Part shown: piece by piece, positions 14,354-22,583 of the stretch | Layout of the letters: every line of letters begins with the position of its first letter | Position numbering within the stretch: position 1 is the stretch's first letter | Assembly (NCBI GenBank): GCA_023459335.1 | Contig: JAEWUO010000010.1 | Coordinates: forward strand, 1 to 53,800 | Source: Bacillota bacterium | Lineage (GTDB): Bacteria > Bacillota > Clostridia > Christensenellales > CAG-138 | DNA length: 53,800 bases | Reading direction: 5' to 3' | Notes under the pieces: model-generated | The model's input: only the letters and a program-made list of their open reading frames with translations | Told to the model about the DNA's origin: nothing | Database searches by the model: none | Position numbers and translations under genes: made by a program

Positions 14354-14406
14354 GGGGGGTAAGGTAGGGTAATAAGGGGTTCTAGGGGAAAAGAGGGGAG
14401 CGGGGG
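14354..14406 (+). other. G-run cluster before the integrase (G-quadruplex candidate)
   Basis: Six G-runs of 3-6 bases (14,354-14,359; 14,367-14,369; 14,376-14,379; 14,385-14,388; 14,395-14,398; 14,402-14,406) lie within 53 bases. They are preceded by a pyrimidine-rich tract at about 14,298-14,347 and an AT-rich palindromic stretch at about 14,228-14,265. The rest of the 14,219-14,445 gap holds no gene. Confidence 0.7.
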
Positions 14407-14445
14407 AAAGAGGTATTCTCTCAATCGCAAGGAGGTGATGCACAC

Positions 14446-15477
14446 ATGAGCGGAAAAACCAAATCGCGGGGCAATGGCGAGGGGTCGGTGTTCAAGCGCG
14501 GGGATAAATGGATGGCGCAGTTCACCGTCTACGACTACGCCACCCAACGCCGGACGAAAACCAAAGGCGGGTTCGCTACCAAGCGTGAAGCCCTCGCCGC
14601 GCTGCCTGATCTCCGAAAGCAGCTACTAGGATTCTACCGCCCAAGTGATACAATCACGTTCGCCAAGTTGTACGACCGCTGGTATCCGTTCTATGAGCCG
14701 CGTGTCGGCGTAACCACGATGGGCGGTCACGAAGCTGCTTTCAAATGGTTCAGCCCAATTCATGGCAGGATCTTCACAACGATCACCGCAGAGGACTTGC
14801 AGAGGTGCGTCGATCTCTGCACGAGGGGCAAGCGGACGAAAGAAAACATGCGGAGCCTCGCGCACCAACTCTATAAATACGCCGGCTCAATCCAGATAAC
14901 CGACCGCGACTACGCCCAATACATCTACTGCGGAAATGACGAGAAAGGCACTCACCCGCCGTTCAGCGCGGCAGAGGTTGATACTATCGCCCAAGCCGCC
15001 GCACAGGGCGTACCGTACGCGGATTACGTCATGGCTTTGATCTATATGGGGTATCGACCAAACGAGTTTTTAAGCCTCGCCAAGAGCCAGTACGACGCGG
15101 ACAAAAAGTGCTTTATCGCGGGGAGCAAAACCGAAGCAGGGAAAAACCGCATTGTGACGATCTCACCAAAAATTCAGCCCATCATTGACCGCAGGATTGC
15201 CACAACTGGCAACCTAGTGTTCCCGCGCCTTGACGATTCCACGCAAATGGAGATATACTGGTTTCGCAGATACGCGTTTGACCCGCTCATGGACACGCTC
15301 AAAATCAAAGGCAAAGTGCCATACTCCTGCCGCCACACGTTCGCCAACCTTTTAAAGAATGTAACAGGCAGCGATACGGACAAAGCCAAGCTCATGGGTC
15401 ATGCAGACGCTTCAATGACAAAATACTACCAGAGCGCAGAGTATGACAGCATACGCGCCATCACAGACAGAATATAG
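14446..15477 (+). CDS. int: Tyrosine recombinase integrase
   Basis: 343 residues, ATG at 14,446 after a full AGGAGGTG. Residues 1-60 form an AP2-like arm-binding domain (RGNGEGSVFKRGDKWMAQFT...), about 65-155 the SAM-like core-binding domain, and 165-340 the catalytic domain with R204 (MGYRPNEF), K228, R296, H319 (MGHADAS) and nucleophile Y328 (TKYYQ). Where many enzymes have H-x-x-R, this one has Y293-S-C-R296, a variant seen in other Bacillota phage integrases. It integrates and, with a directionality factor, excises the prophage. As last gene before the host chromosome it marks the attachment side. Confidence 0.95.
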   Translation: MSGKTKSRGNGEGSVFKRGDKWMAQFTVYDYATQRRTKTKGGFATKREALAALPDLRKQLLGFYRPSDTITFAKLYDRWYPFYEPRVGVTTMGGHEAAFKWFSPIHGRIFTTITAEDLQRCVDLCTRGKRTKENMRSLAHQLYKYAGSIQITDRDYAQYIYCGNDEKGTHPPFSAAEVDTIAQAAAQGVPYADYVMALIYMGYRPNEFLSLAKSQYDADKKCFIAGSKTEAGKNRIVTISPKIQPIIDRRIATTGNLVFPRLDDSTQMEIYWFRRYAFDPLMDTLKIKGKVPYSCRHTFANLLKNVTGSDTDKAKLMGHADASMTKYYQSAEYDSIRAITDRI

Positions 15478-15499
15478 TATGTAATAGCGTATGTAATAG
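15477..15499 (+). repeat. 11-bp direct repeat at the integrase stop
   Basis: gtatgtaatag occurs at 15,477-15,487 and 15,489-15,499. Closely spaced short direct repeats next to an integrase are typical of arm-type binding sites; no experimental support. Confidence 0.5.
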
Positions 15500-15541
15500 A
15501 ACGGATTTTATCGGTATTTTGCGGAACTTTTATAAATGATA

Positions 15542-15617
15542 ATCAATATGCAGTATTGATAAAAATGCTAGTCATTATACTATTTTACGACCAAGCGCGA
15601 CCAACAACACGCGACCA
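15542..15617. other. Candidate attachment region
   Basis: A perfect inverted repeat, atcaata-tgcag-tattgat (15,542-15,560), resembles integrase core sites with a short overlap region, and three CGACCA copies follow (15,588, 15,598, 15,612). The inverted repeat also overlaps a possible TTGATA/TACTAT promoter (15,556-15,583) for the DUF1508 gene, so an operator is an alternative. No tRNA gene is present here. Confidence 0.35.
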
Positions 15618-15657
15618 TTCTTAATGATATGGTAACAAAAAACGGAGGCTGATGGCT

Positions 15658-16023
15658 ATGGGAAAATATGTGATCAAACAGGGCAAATCCGGACCGTATT
15701 TCGTGCTGAAAGCAGCCAACGGGGAAGTGATCGGAAAATCGGAATCCTATTCTTCCGAAGCAGCGGCGAAGAACGGAATCGAAAGCGTGAAGAAAAATGC
15801 CGTTTCCGCGAAGATAGAAGATCAGACGACCGAAGGCTGGAAGAACCTGCCCAACCCCGTATTCGAGATTTTCAAGGACAAGGCCGGAGAATTCCGCTTC
15901 CGTCTGCGCGCGAAAAACGGCGAACCCATTCTCGCATCCGAGGGGTACTCCGCGAAAGCCTCCGCGGTCAACGGCGTAGAGAGCGTAAAAAAGAACGCGG
16001 ACTCGGAAGTTGTTGCGGAATAA
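15658..16023 (+). CDS. DUF1508 (YegP-type) protein, two repeats
   Basis: 121 residues from the ATG at 15,658, which has GGAGG 9 bases upstream; the ATG at 15,652 is only 3 bases away from it. Two DUF1508 repeats are visible: GKYVIKQGKSGPYFVLKAAN...SYSSEAAAKNGIESVKKNA and FEIFKDKAGEFRFRLRAKN...GYSAKASAVNGVESVKKNA. The family is small, widespread and of unknown function. It is probably the first host gene after the prophage. A clear terminator follows. Confidence 0.85.
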   Translation: MGKYVIKQGKSGPYFVLKAANGEVIGKSESYSSEAAAKNGIESVKKNAVSAKIEDQTTEGWKNLPNPVFEIFKDKAGEFRFRLRAKNGEPILASEGYSAKASAVNGVESVKKNADSEVVAE

Positions 16024-16066
16024 AACCTCAAAAATCGCCTGAACCGGCAAGCGAACAAGCGAAGAC

Positions 16067-16104
16067 AATGCGGCGGCATATGAAACAGTATGCCGTCGCA
16101 TTTT
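16067..16104 (+). terminator. Rho-independent terminator after the DUF1508 gene
   Basis: aatgcggcggcata pairs with tatgccgtcgcatt (14 bp, one mismatch) around an 8-base loop, followed by TTTT. Confidence 0.85.
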
Positions 16105-16164
16105 GAAACTTCTTGGCCGGGAATAAATCACGGAGAAGGTGCTGCCTTCTCCGCGGAGGCAACT

Positions 16165-17361
16165 ATGATAACGCTGCTGTCTAAATTATTGATCCGAGAC
16201 TATAAGAACATCTCGTCGCCCATCGTACGCCTGCGCTACGGCGTGCTTTGCGGCGCGGTCGGGATTTGTTTCAATATTCTGCTGTTTATCGGGAAACTCA
16301 CCGCGGGATCGCTCACCGGCAGCATCGGCATCACGGCCGATGCGTTCAACAACCTTTCGGACGCGGGCAGTTCGGCAATTTCGCTCGTCGGGTTTCGCCT
16401 TTCGGATGCGAAGGCCGACAAGGAGCATCCTTTCGGCCACGGAAGGTTCGAGTATATCGCCGGTCTCATCGTGTCCATGGCGATCCTTCTGATGGGGTTC
16501 GAACTCGCAAAAACCTCGATTGAAAAGATTATTACGCCGGAACCCGTGACATTTTCTTTTCTCGCGCTCGGGGTCTTGATCGCGTCGATCCTCGTAAAGC
16601 TCTACATGTTTTTCTATAACCGTTCCATCGGGAAAAAGATCGACTCCGCGACGATGCGGGCTACCGCGCTGGACAGCTTCTCGGATGTGACGGCAACCAG
16701 CGTCGTGCTTCTCTCCATGCTCGTTACAAAATGGACAGGGTGGCAGATCGACGGCTGGGCTGGTCTCGCCGTGGCGCTGTTTATTCTGTATACGGGATTT
16801 ATAGCGGCAAAGGAGACAATCAGTCCGCTGCTCGGACAACCGCCGGAGCGGGAGTTCGTGGAAAAAATCGAGCGCATTGTACTCAAGCAGGAGGGCATCA
16901 TCGGCGTGCACGATCTCGTGGTGCACGATTACGGCCCCGGACGCGTCATGGTTTCGCTGCACGCGGAAGTGCCCGCGGATGGAGACATGATCCACTTGCA
17001 CGACAGTGTGGACAACCTCGAAAAGCAACTTCGAACGGAGTGCGGCTGCGAGGCGGTCATCCACATGGACCCCGTTGAGACGAACAACGCGGAGACGAAT
17101 CGTCTCCGCGCGGAGACGGAAACGATATTGGCCGAAATCGACGCGCGGCTGAGCCTGCACGATTTTCGCGCGGTGCCGGGACCCACGCACACGAACCTCG
17201 TGTTCGACGTAGTGGTTCCGTTTGGGTTTACAATGACGGACGAGGCAGTGCGGCGGGCAGTTTCCGAGCGCGTACACGCGCTGGAGGGTATGTGCTTTGC
17301 GGTCATACAGATCGACAAATCCAGCGTGCGGGAGGAAGAACACCGCGCGCTGAATGAATGA
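16165..17361 (+). CDS. Cation diffusion facilitator, probable Mn/Fe exporter
   Basis: 398 residues from the ATG at 16,165 (GGAGG 5 bases upstream); the frame continues to 16,090 without a ribosome site and across the terminator. Six transmembrane helices occupy residues about 20-200. The metal site residues are ADAFNNLSDAG in helix 2 and ALDSFSDV in helix 5. Asp instead of His in the helix-5 D-x3-D is the pattern of Mn/Fe-transporting members such as Bacillus MneS rather than of zinc CDFs (inference). A cytoplasmic ferredoxin-like domain follows, and the tail (residues 290-390) looks like a second copy of that fold. Function: proton-coupled export of a divalent cation. Confidence 0.85.
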   Translation: MITLLSKLLIRDYKNISSPIVRLRYGVLCGAVGICFNILLFIGKLTAGSLTGSIGITADAFNNLSDAGSSAISLVGFRLSDAKADKEHPFGHGRFEYIAGLIVSMAILLMGFELAKTSIEKIITPEPVTFSFLALGVLIASILVKLYMFFYNRSIGKKIDSATMRATALDSFSDVTATSVVLLSMLVTKWTGWQIDGWAGLAVALFILYTGFIAAKETISPLLGQPPEREFVEKIERIVLKQEGIIGVHDLVVHDYGPGRVMVSLHAEVPADGDMIHLHDSVDNLEKQLRTECGCEAVIHMDPVETNNAETNRLRAETETILAEIDARLSLHDFRAVPGPTHTNLVFDVVVPFGFTMTDEAVRRAVSERVHALEGMCFAVIQIDKSSVREEEHRALNE

Positions 17362-17398
17362 TCAGAATGGATGGGGTAAATCCGCACGGAGGTAAGTT

Positions 17399-19168
17399 AT
17401 GCTGACCAAATGGGGCGCGTCCCTCGATCGGGAACATGTTTTGCCGGAGTATCCGCGTCCGCAGTTTCGCAGAAACAACTGCGCGATACTCAACGGTTTA
17501 TGGGAATACGTATTTACCGGCAGTTCCGCGCAGACGCCGCCGGAGCGGTTCGACGGAGCGATCCTCGTGCCGTTTTCTCCCGAAAGCGAGCTTTCGGGCG
17601 TAGGCCGGACGCTTCAGCCCGGCGAGTGCCTCTGGTACCGCCGCCTGATCGAAGCGCCTCCCGGATACGACGCGAATACCGAGGACCTGATCCTGCATTT
17701 CGGCGCGATCGACCAGTTTGCCGAGGTGCGGCTCAACGGAGCGACGCTCGTGCACCACGCGGGAGGGTATCTGCCGTTTTCCGCCTCGCTGAGCGAATTC
17801 TTTCTCGCAGGCGTTCCGAACGAACTGATCGTCCGAGTACGGGACGAAACCGACGCCTCCTGCTGGTCGCGCGGGAAACAAAGCCGTAAACCAGGGGGAA
17901 TCTGGTATACGCCGCAGAGCGGAATCTGGCAGACGGTCTGGCTGGAACGCGCGCCGAAACGGCGCATCGAAGCGCTGCGCATGACGCCGCGATTCGATCA
18001 GAGCGAGATCGAAGCCGTCGTCTGGACGAACTGCGGCGGCGAAGGCGCGGTTCAGCTGCTCGGCAGCGAAACGCCGTTTTTCAGCGGCGTGCCTTTCCGC
18101 CTGCCGATAGCGGGATTTACGCCCTGGAGCCCGGAAGAACCGAAGCTTTACGATATCACGTTTACGTTTGAACGCGACCGCGTGGAGAGCTATTTCGCCA
18201 TGCGCAAGTATTCGGTGGAACAGGACGCGCAGGGGAAACCCCGTCTGTTCCTGAACAATGCGCCGTATTTTCACACCGGCGTACTCGATCAGGGATACTG
18301 GCCGGACGGACTCTATACCGCGCCGAGCGACGAAGCGATGGTTTTCGACATCGAACTGATGAAATCGATGGGATTCAACATGCTCCGAAAACACATTAAG
18401 ATCGAACCGCTGCGGTGGTACTATCATTGCGACCGGCTTGGCATGCTGGTCTGGCAGGATATGGTCAACGGCGGCGGAAAATATAAACAAGGCGCGATTT
18501 CACTGCCGCTGGTCTTCGGAAACACACATCGCGACAGCGATTACGCTTACTTTGCGCGGGAGGAAGTGCGCGGACGGGAAGCGTACCAAAGGGAACTTCG
18601 GGAAACGGTTTCACTGCTCTATAACAGCCCGTGCGTTGCCATGTGGGTGCCGTTCAACGAAGGCTGGGGGCAGTTTGACGCAAACAAGGCCGTCGAGGCG
18701 ATTCGCGAAATGGACGATACGCGCACAATCGACCACGCAAGCGGCTGGCATGACCAGAAAGGCGGGGACGTCAGAAGCCTGCACGTTTATTATAAACCGT
18801 ATCGCTTCCGGCGCGATTCCATCGGGCGCGCGGTTGTGCTCAGCGAGTTCGGCGGATACAGCCGCCGAGTCGCGGATCACTCGTTCAGCGAAAAGGAGTT
18901 CGGATACCGGCGCTTTTCCTCTGCGGCGGCGCTCGAATCCGCGTTTGAGAAACTCTACGCGCGGGAGGTAATTCCCGCAAAGGCGAAGGGGCTGTCGGCT
19001 TCCGTTTATACGCAGCTGTCGGATGTGGAGCAGGAAACGAATGGATTTGTCACCTACGACCGAGAGACGGTGAAATTCGACGCCGCGCGTGTCCGCGCGG
19101 TAAACGGCCAGCTCTCGGACGCGAAAAACACTGCACCGGAAACCGAAGCGTCGCCGACGCAAGCGTAA
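17399..19168 (+). CDS. Glycoside hydrolase family 2 enzyme
   Basis: 589 residues, ATG at 17,399 with CGGAGG. The N-terminal jelly-roll sugar-binding domain (about 20-190, including NGLWEYVF and GGIWYTPQSGIWQTVWLE) and an immunoglobulin-like domain lead into a TIM barrel. The barrel carries the acid/base Glu421 in WVPFNEGWGQ and the nucleophile Glu483 in VLSEFGGYS. These are the GH2 signatures shared by beta-galactosidases, glucuronidases and mannosidases; the exact sugar cannot be told. There is no signal peptide, so it acts inside the cell on imported glycans. It is shorter than E. coli LacZ because the C-terminal domains are missing. It follows the exporter gene by 37 bases. Confidence 0.9.
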   Translation: MLTKWGASLDREHVLPEYPRPQFRRNNCAILNGLWEYVFTGSSAQTPPERFDGAILVPFSPESELSGVGRTLQPGECLWYRRLIEAPPGYDANTEDLILHFGAIDQFAEVRLNGATLVHHAGGYLPFSASLSEFFLAGVPNELIVRVRDETDASCWSRGKQSRKPGGIWYTPQSGIWQTVWLERAPKRRIEALRMTPRFDQSEIEAVVWTNCGGEGAVQLLGSETPFFSGVPFRLPIAGFTPWSPEEPKLYDITFTFERDRVESYFAMRKYSVEQDAQGKPRLFLNNAPYFHTGVLDQGYWPDGLYTAPSDEAMVFDIELMKSMGFNMLRKHIKIEPLRWYYHCDRLGMLVWQDMVNGGGKYKQGAISLPLVFGNTHRDSDYAYFAREEVRGREAYQRELRETVSLLYNSPCVAMWVPFNEGWGQFDANKAVEAIREMDDTRTIDHASGWHDQKGGDVRSLHVYYKPYRFRRDSIGRAVVLSEFGGYSRRVADHSFSEKEFGYRRFSSAAALESAFEKLYAREVIPAKAKGLSASVYTQLSDVEQETNGFVTYDRETVKFDAARVRAVNGQLSDAKNTAPETEASPTQA

Positions 19169-19193
19169 ATATCAAATATGATACGTATGAAAG

Positions 19194-19214
19194 CCTGTCC
19201 GCCGGACAGGTTTT
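19194..19214 (+). terminator. Terminator after the GH2 gene
   Basis: cctgtcc-gcc-ggacagg (19,194-19,210) followed by TTTT. It is nested in a larger inverted repeat that reaches 19,271. Confidence 0.7.
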
Positions 19215-19276
19215 ACTTTATGCAGATGTTTTCTGCCTGTCAGAAAAAGGTAAAACCTGTGTTTGGCGGACTTGAC

Positions 19277-19306
19277 TTGATCGGAGAAAAAATTCTGCTG
19301 TATAAT
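19277..19306 (+). promoter_or_regulatory. Promoter of the acyltransferase gene
   Basis: TTGATC (19,277-19,282), 18-base spacer, TATAAT (19,301-19,306), 33 bases before the ATG at 19,340. Confidence 0.75.
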
Positions 19307-19339
19307 AGAAGCGAATAGAAGCAGAAAGCGGGTGAAGAT

Positions 19340-20521
19340 ATGGAACACGCAATGCAGCGCCACAAGATGGTATTCAGTTTTCTCAAAGCGACGCTCGGAG
19401 GGATTATTTCGAGTATTTACGGATTCAAACCGGAGAAAGCGAGGCTTGGCAAAGGGCCGTATCTGATCACCGCGAACCATAACGGCGAACTGGATCCCGC
19501 GCTGATTGCGCTGAGTTTTCCGGAACACATGTATTTCGTAGCGAGCGAGCATGTCTTTCGAAAGGGTTTCGTTTCCTGGCTGCTGACGTTCTTCTTCGCG
19601 CCCATCGCGCGCGTGAAGGGGATGACGGACGCGTCGGCTGCGCTCGCCGTAATCCGCGCGATCCGCAAAAAAGCAAACGTCTGCCTCTTTGCGGAAGGGA
19701 ACCGCTCCTATAACGGCGTGACGGGGCCGATTTTCCCCGCGACTGGCAAGCTCGCCAAAGCGACCGGCGCGTCGCTTGTCACCTATCGCTTCGAGGGCGG
19801 GTATCTTACCACTCCGCGCTGGAGCCACAGCACCCGGAAAGGCCGAATGCGCGGGTATGTCGTCAATATCTATTCGCCGGAGCAGCTCAGGCAGATGACG
19901 CCGGAGGAAGTCAACGACCGAATCCGTGAGGATATCATGGAGGATGCGTTTGACCGGCAGCTGACCATGCCATACCGTTATAAAGGCAAGGATCTAGCAA
20001 AAGGGCTGGAAAACGCGCTCTATTTCTGCCCGAAGTGCGGCAGGACAGGGACGCTCAAGAGCGAAGGAAACGTCTTTTGCTGCACGTGCGGACTGCGCGT
20101 GCGCTTTACGGAAACCGGATTCTTTGAAAAAGTCAATCCGGTCGATCCGGAGCCGCCGTTTAGAACCGTTCGGGACTGGGATTTCTGGCAGGATAAGCGA
20201 ATCGTCGAATACGCCGACTCGCTTGGGTACGATGAACCGGTCTATTCGGACGAAAACGTAAAACTCATCGGCATTGGATCGGGACACAAAAGCCGCGTGC
20301 TGGAAATCGGCACGCTGTCAATCTCGAAGAAGGAGCTCTCCGTCGGCGGGTATCGTTTTCCGCTTTCCAGCATCAGCGGCACGGGACTGATGGGCATCTA
20401 TAAGATGATGTTTTCAGCGGAGGGAAAATCGTATGAACTCCGCGCGGTGAAGACGCCGTATTGCGGAAGAAAATACTTTACGTTCTTTGAGCTGATGAAA
20501 CGAAGAAACGAAATCCACTAA
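19340..20521 (+). CDS. PlsC-type acyltransferase with C-terminal zinc ribbon
   Basis: 393 residues, ATG at 19,340. The acyltransferase signature H-x4-D is in ITANHNGELDP (near residue 46-53) and the second motif in CLFAEGNRS (near 115-123), as in 1-acyl-glycerol-3-phosphate acyltransferases. After residue 225 comes a four-Cys ribbon (CPKCG...CCTCG) and then a beta-rich tail. The ribbon extension is unusual for PlsC; similar extended proteins occur in Clostridia (recalled). It probably acylates a phospholipid precursor or a related membrane substrate at the cytoplasmic face. Transcribed alone, with its own promoter and terminator. Confidence 0.8.
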   Translation: MEHAMQRHKMVFSFLKATLGGIISSIYGFKPEKARLGKGPYLITANHNGELDPALIALSFPEHMYFVASEHVFRKGFVSWLLTFFFAPIARVKGMTDASAALAVIRAIRKKANVCLFAEGNRSYNGVTGPIFPATGKLAKATGASLVTYRFEGGYLTTPRWSHSTRKGRMRGYVVNIYSPEQLRQMTPEEVNDRIREDIMEDAFDRQLTMPYRYKGKDLAKGLENALYFCPKCGRTGTLKSEGNVFCCTCGLRVRFTETGFFEKVNPVDPEPPFRTVRDWDFWQDKRIVEYADSLGYDEPVYSDENVKLIGIGSGHKSRVLEIGTLSISKKELSVGGYRFPLSSISGTGLMGIYKMMFSAEGKSYELRAVKTPYCGRKYFTFFELMKRRNEIH

Positions 20522-20540
20522 TCGAAAGTTTCCGATCATG

Positions 20541-20569
20541 CGGGCGGCGCGTAGTGCCGCCCGTTTTTT
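20541..20569 (+). terminator. Terminator after the acyltransferase gene
   Basis: cgggcggc and gccgcccg (8 bp perfect) around a 7-base loop, then TTTTTT. Confidence 0.95.
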
Positions 20570-20599
20570 ATTCTGCGATCAGCTACAGACGTAAAATTA

Positions 20600-20661
20600 C
20601 AATACCTATGCAAATATCAATACCATATCAAGTATTCAATTGTTAATTTTACAAAACCGTT
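20600..20661 (+). promoter_or_regulatory. Imperfect inverted repeat upstream of the Na/phosphate symporter
   Basis: gtaaaattacaatac near the left end pairs, with small bulges, with gtattcaattgttaattttac near the right end; the middle is AT-rich. It could be an operator or an RNA element. A TATAAT-like box follows near 20,689. Confidence 0.4.
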
Positions 20662-20721
20662 CATTTCGAAGCGGGACTCTGATAAAATATAATCGATGAA
20701 ATATGGGGTAGGGGGTAGGTT

Positions 20722-22479
20722 ATGACCATTTTCAACCTGCTGTCGTTATTCGGCGGGCTGGCGCTCTTTCTTTATGGTATGCATCTGATGAGCACGTCGC
20801 TGGAAAGCATGTCCGGCGGCGTACTGGAGCGAACGCTGGAAAAATCGACCAGCAGCAAGTTAAAGGCGCTTTTGCTCGGAACGGCCGCCACGGCGATCAT
20901 ACAAAGTTCGTCGGCGACGACGGTGATGACGGTCGGATTTGTCAACGGCGGCATCATGACGCTGAACCAGGCGGTCGGCATCATCATGGGTGCGAATATC
21001 GGAACGACGGCTACGGCATGGATTCTGAGCCTGACCGGCCTGAAGGGCAGTTCGCTGATCGTGCAACTGCTGAAGCCGACGTCCTTTACGCCCGTGCTTG
21101 CCGTGATCGGCGTCATACTGGTCATGTTCTCAAAAAAGGACAAGCGCAGAACCATAGGCGCTGTGCTCTGCGGATTTGCCGTCCTCATGTTCGGCATGAA
21201 TATGATGTCCGGGGCCGTCACGCCCCTGGCGGATATGCCGGAGTTTGTCAGGATCATGACCGCATTTTCAAATCCCGCGCTCGGTGTTCTGACCGGCGCT
21301 CTGCTTACCGGCATCATCCAGAGCTCCTCCGCTTCGGTCGGTATCCTGCAGGCGCTTTCGCTGACCGGCGGGGTCACTTACGGCATCGCGATCCCTATCA
21401 TCATGGGTCAGAATATCGGCACGTGCGTCACGGCGCTCCTCTCCTGCATCGGGGCGACGAAAAACGCCAAGCGCACAGCGATGGTACATCTCTATTTCAA
21501 TATCATTGGCACGATTATTTTCCTCGCGCTGTTCTATATTCTAAATAGTTTTCTGCACTTTTCTTTTCTCGACGACGTGCTGGACCCGGCGCACATCGCG
21601 ATCATCCATACGTCGTTTAACGTGCTGACAACGGCGATGCTGCTTCCCGCCTCCAAACTGCTGGTCAAACTGGCGACGATTACCATACCGGAAAAAGCCG
21701 TCAAGGAAGAGGAGTGGCCGCTCGACGAACGCTTCCTTGATTTGCCCGCGTTCGCGCTGGAACAGTGCAGAAACGTCATGGAGCGCATGGCGACGCTTTC
21801 GCGCGATACGCTGCTTATGGCGCTTGGCACCATAGAGCAGTATGATGCAAAGGTGATCGCAAAGGTCATTGAAAATGAAGACGTGATCGACCGTTTCGAA
21901 GATCGGCTCGGGACCTATCTGGTACAGTTGAGCACGCGTAAACTTATGGACGAGGACAGCAACCAGATCGGCATGTTCCTGCATATGATCGGCGATTTCG
22001 AGCGGATCAGCGACCACGCGGTCAATCTGACCGAGGTCTCGCAGGAGATGCACGATAAAAAAATCGGATTTTCCGACGCGGCGAAAGCGGAGCTGAAGAT
22101 ATTCTCCGCCGCGCTGACGGAGATCCTCAATAACTCCATCGACGCGTTTTTAAACGACAATCTGGACGAAGCGCGGCTGATCGAACCGCTCGAAGAGGTG
22201 ATCGACGCGATGCAGGCGGATATCCGCGCAAGGCATATCCTGCGCTTACGCGAAGGAACCTGCACGATTGAACTCGGCTTCGTGCTCTCCGACCTTTTAA
22301 CGAATATGGAGCGCGTATCAGACCATTGCTCCAACATCGCGGCAACGCTGATCCAGACGAAGAACGAGTCGTTCGACATGCACAGCTACCTGCAGTCCGT
22401 CAAAGCGGCGGACGGGAACCAGGAGTTTGCAATGCATGTCCAAGAGTATTCCGAACGGTTTGCTTTGCCAAAAGAATAA
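20722..22479 (+). CDS. Na+/phosphate symporter (NptA/YjbB type) with PhoU domain
   Basis: 585 residues, ATG at 20,722. The N-terminal half (about 1-310) is an inverted duplication of membrane helices with the two family motifs IIQSSSATTV (near residue 60) and IIQSSSASVG (near residue 199) that line the phosphate and sodium path. The C-terminal 230 residues are a PhoU-like helical bundle (two repeats with ERISDHAVN and ERVSDHCSN), which usually regulates transport. It moves phosphate or other anions with Na+. The upstream gap contains an imperfect inverted repeat and an AT-rich promoter-like end. Single-gene unit. Confidence 0.9.
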   Translation: MTIFNLLSLFGGLALFLYGMHLMSTSLESMSGGVLERTLEKSTSSKLKALLLGTAATAIIQSSSATTVMTVGFVNGGIMTLNQAVGIIMGANIGTTATAWILSLTGLKGSSLIVQLLKPTSFTPVLAVIGVILVMFSKKDKRRTIGAVLCGFAVLMFGMNMMSGAVTPLADMPEFVRIMTAFSNPALGVLTGALLTGIIQSSSASVGILQALSLTGGVTYGIAIPIIMGQNIGTCVTALLSCIGATKNAKRTAMVHLYFNIIGTIIFLALFYILNSFLHFSFLDDVLDPAHIAIIHTSFNVLTTAMLLPASKLLVKLATITIPEKAVKEEEWPLDERFLDLPAFALEQCRNVMERMATLSRDTLLMALGTIEQYDAKVIAKVIENEDVIDRFEDRLGTYLVQLSTRKLMDEDSNQIGMFLHMIGDFERISDHAVNLTEVSQEMHDKKIGFSDAAKAELKIFSAALTEILNNSIDAFLNDNLDEARLIEPLEEVIDAMQADIRARHILRLREGTCTIELGFVLSDLLTNMERVSDHCSNIAATLIQTKNESFDMHSYLQSVKAADGNQEFAMHVQEYSERFALPKE

Positions 22480-22583
22480 GAAACAACGATTGATTGTCTC
22501 TTGCAAATCGGCGCGAAAGTCATTACGATAGACAAAGCGTCGATTCTTTTTATGGGAAGCGGGATACGGGAGGAGCAGCGGCG

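Larger units (their letters stand above)
1..15600. mobile_element. Prophage, early/lysogeny half (left end outside window)
   Basis: The stretch reads as one temperate-phage module. A leftward, densely overlapping early cluster of small genes runs from 12,987 to the left edge, and a rightward repressor-ImmA-membrane protein-integrase arm runs to 15,477. The antirepressor, methyltransferases, recombination genes and integrase are classic prophage content. No capsid, portal or tail gene is in view, so the late region must lie left of position 1. The right boundary should lie in the gene-free stretch 15,478-15,657 just after the integrase, because the next genes are ordinary chromosomal ones. The second attachment site is outside the window, so the exact core cannot be fixed. 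Confidence 0.9.

Noticed and set aside
15478..15657. tRNA gene as prophage integration site
   Set aside because: No cloverleaf, T-loop motif or CCA end can be found on either strand.
19172..19828. 218-codon antisense frame over the acyltransferase
   Set aside because: No motif; it crosses a terminator and a promoter, and the other strand encodes a clear PlsC-type protein.
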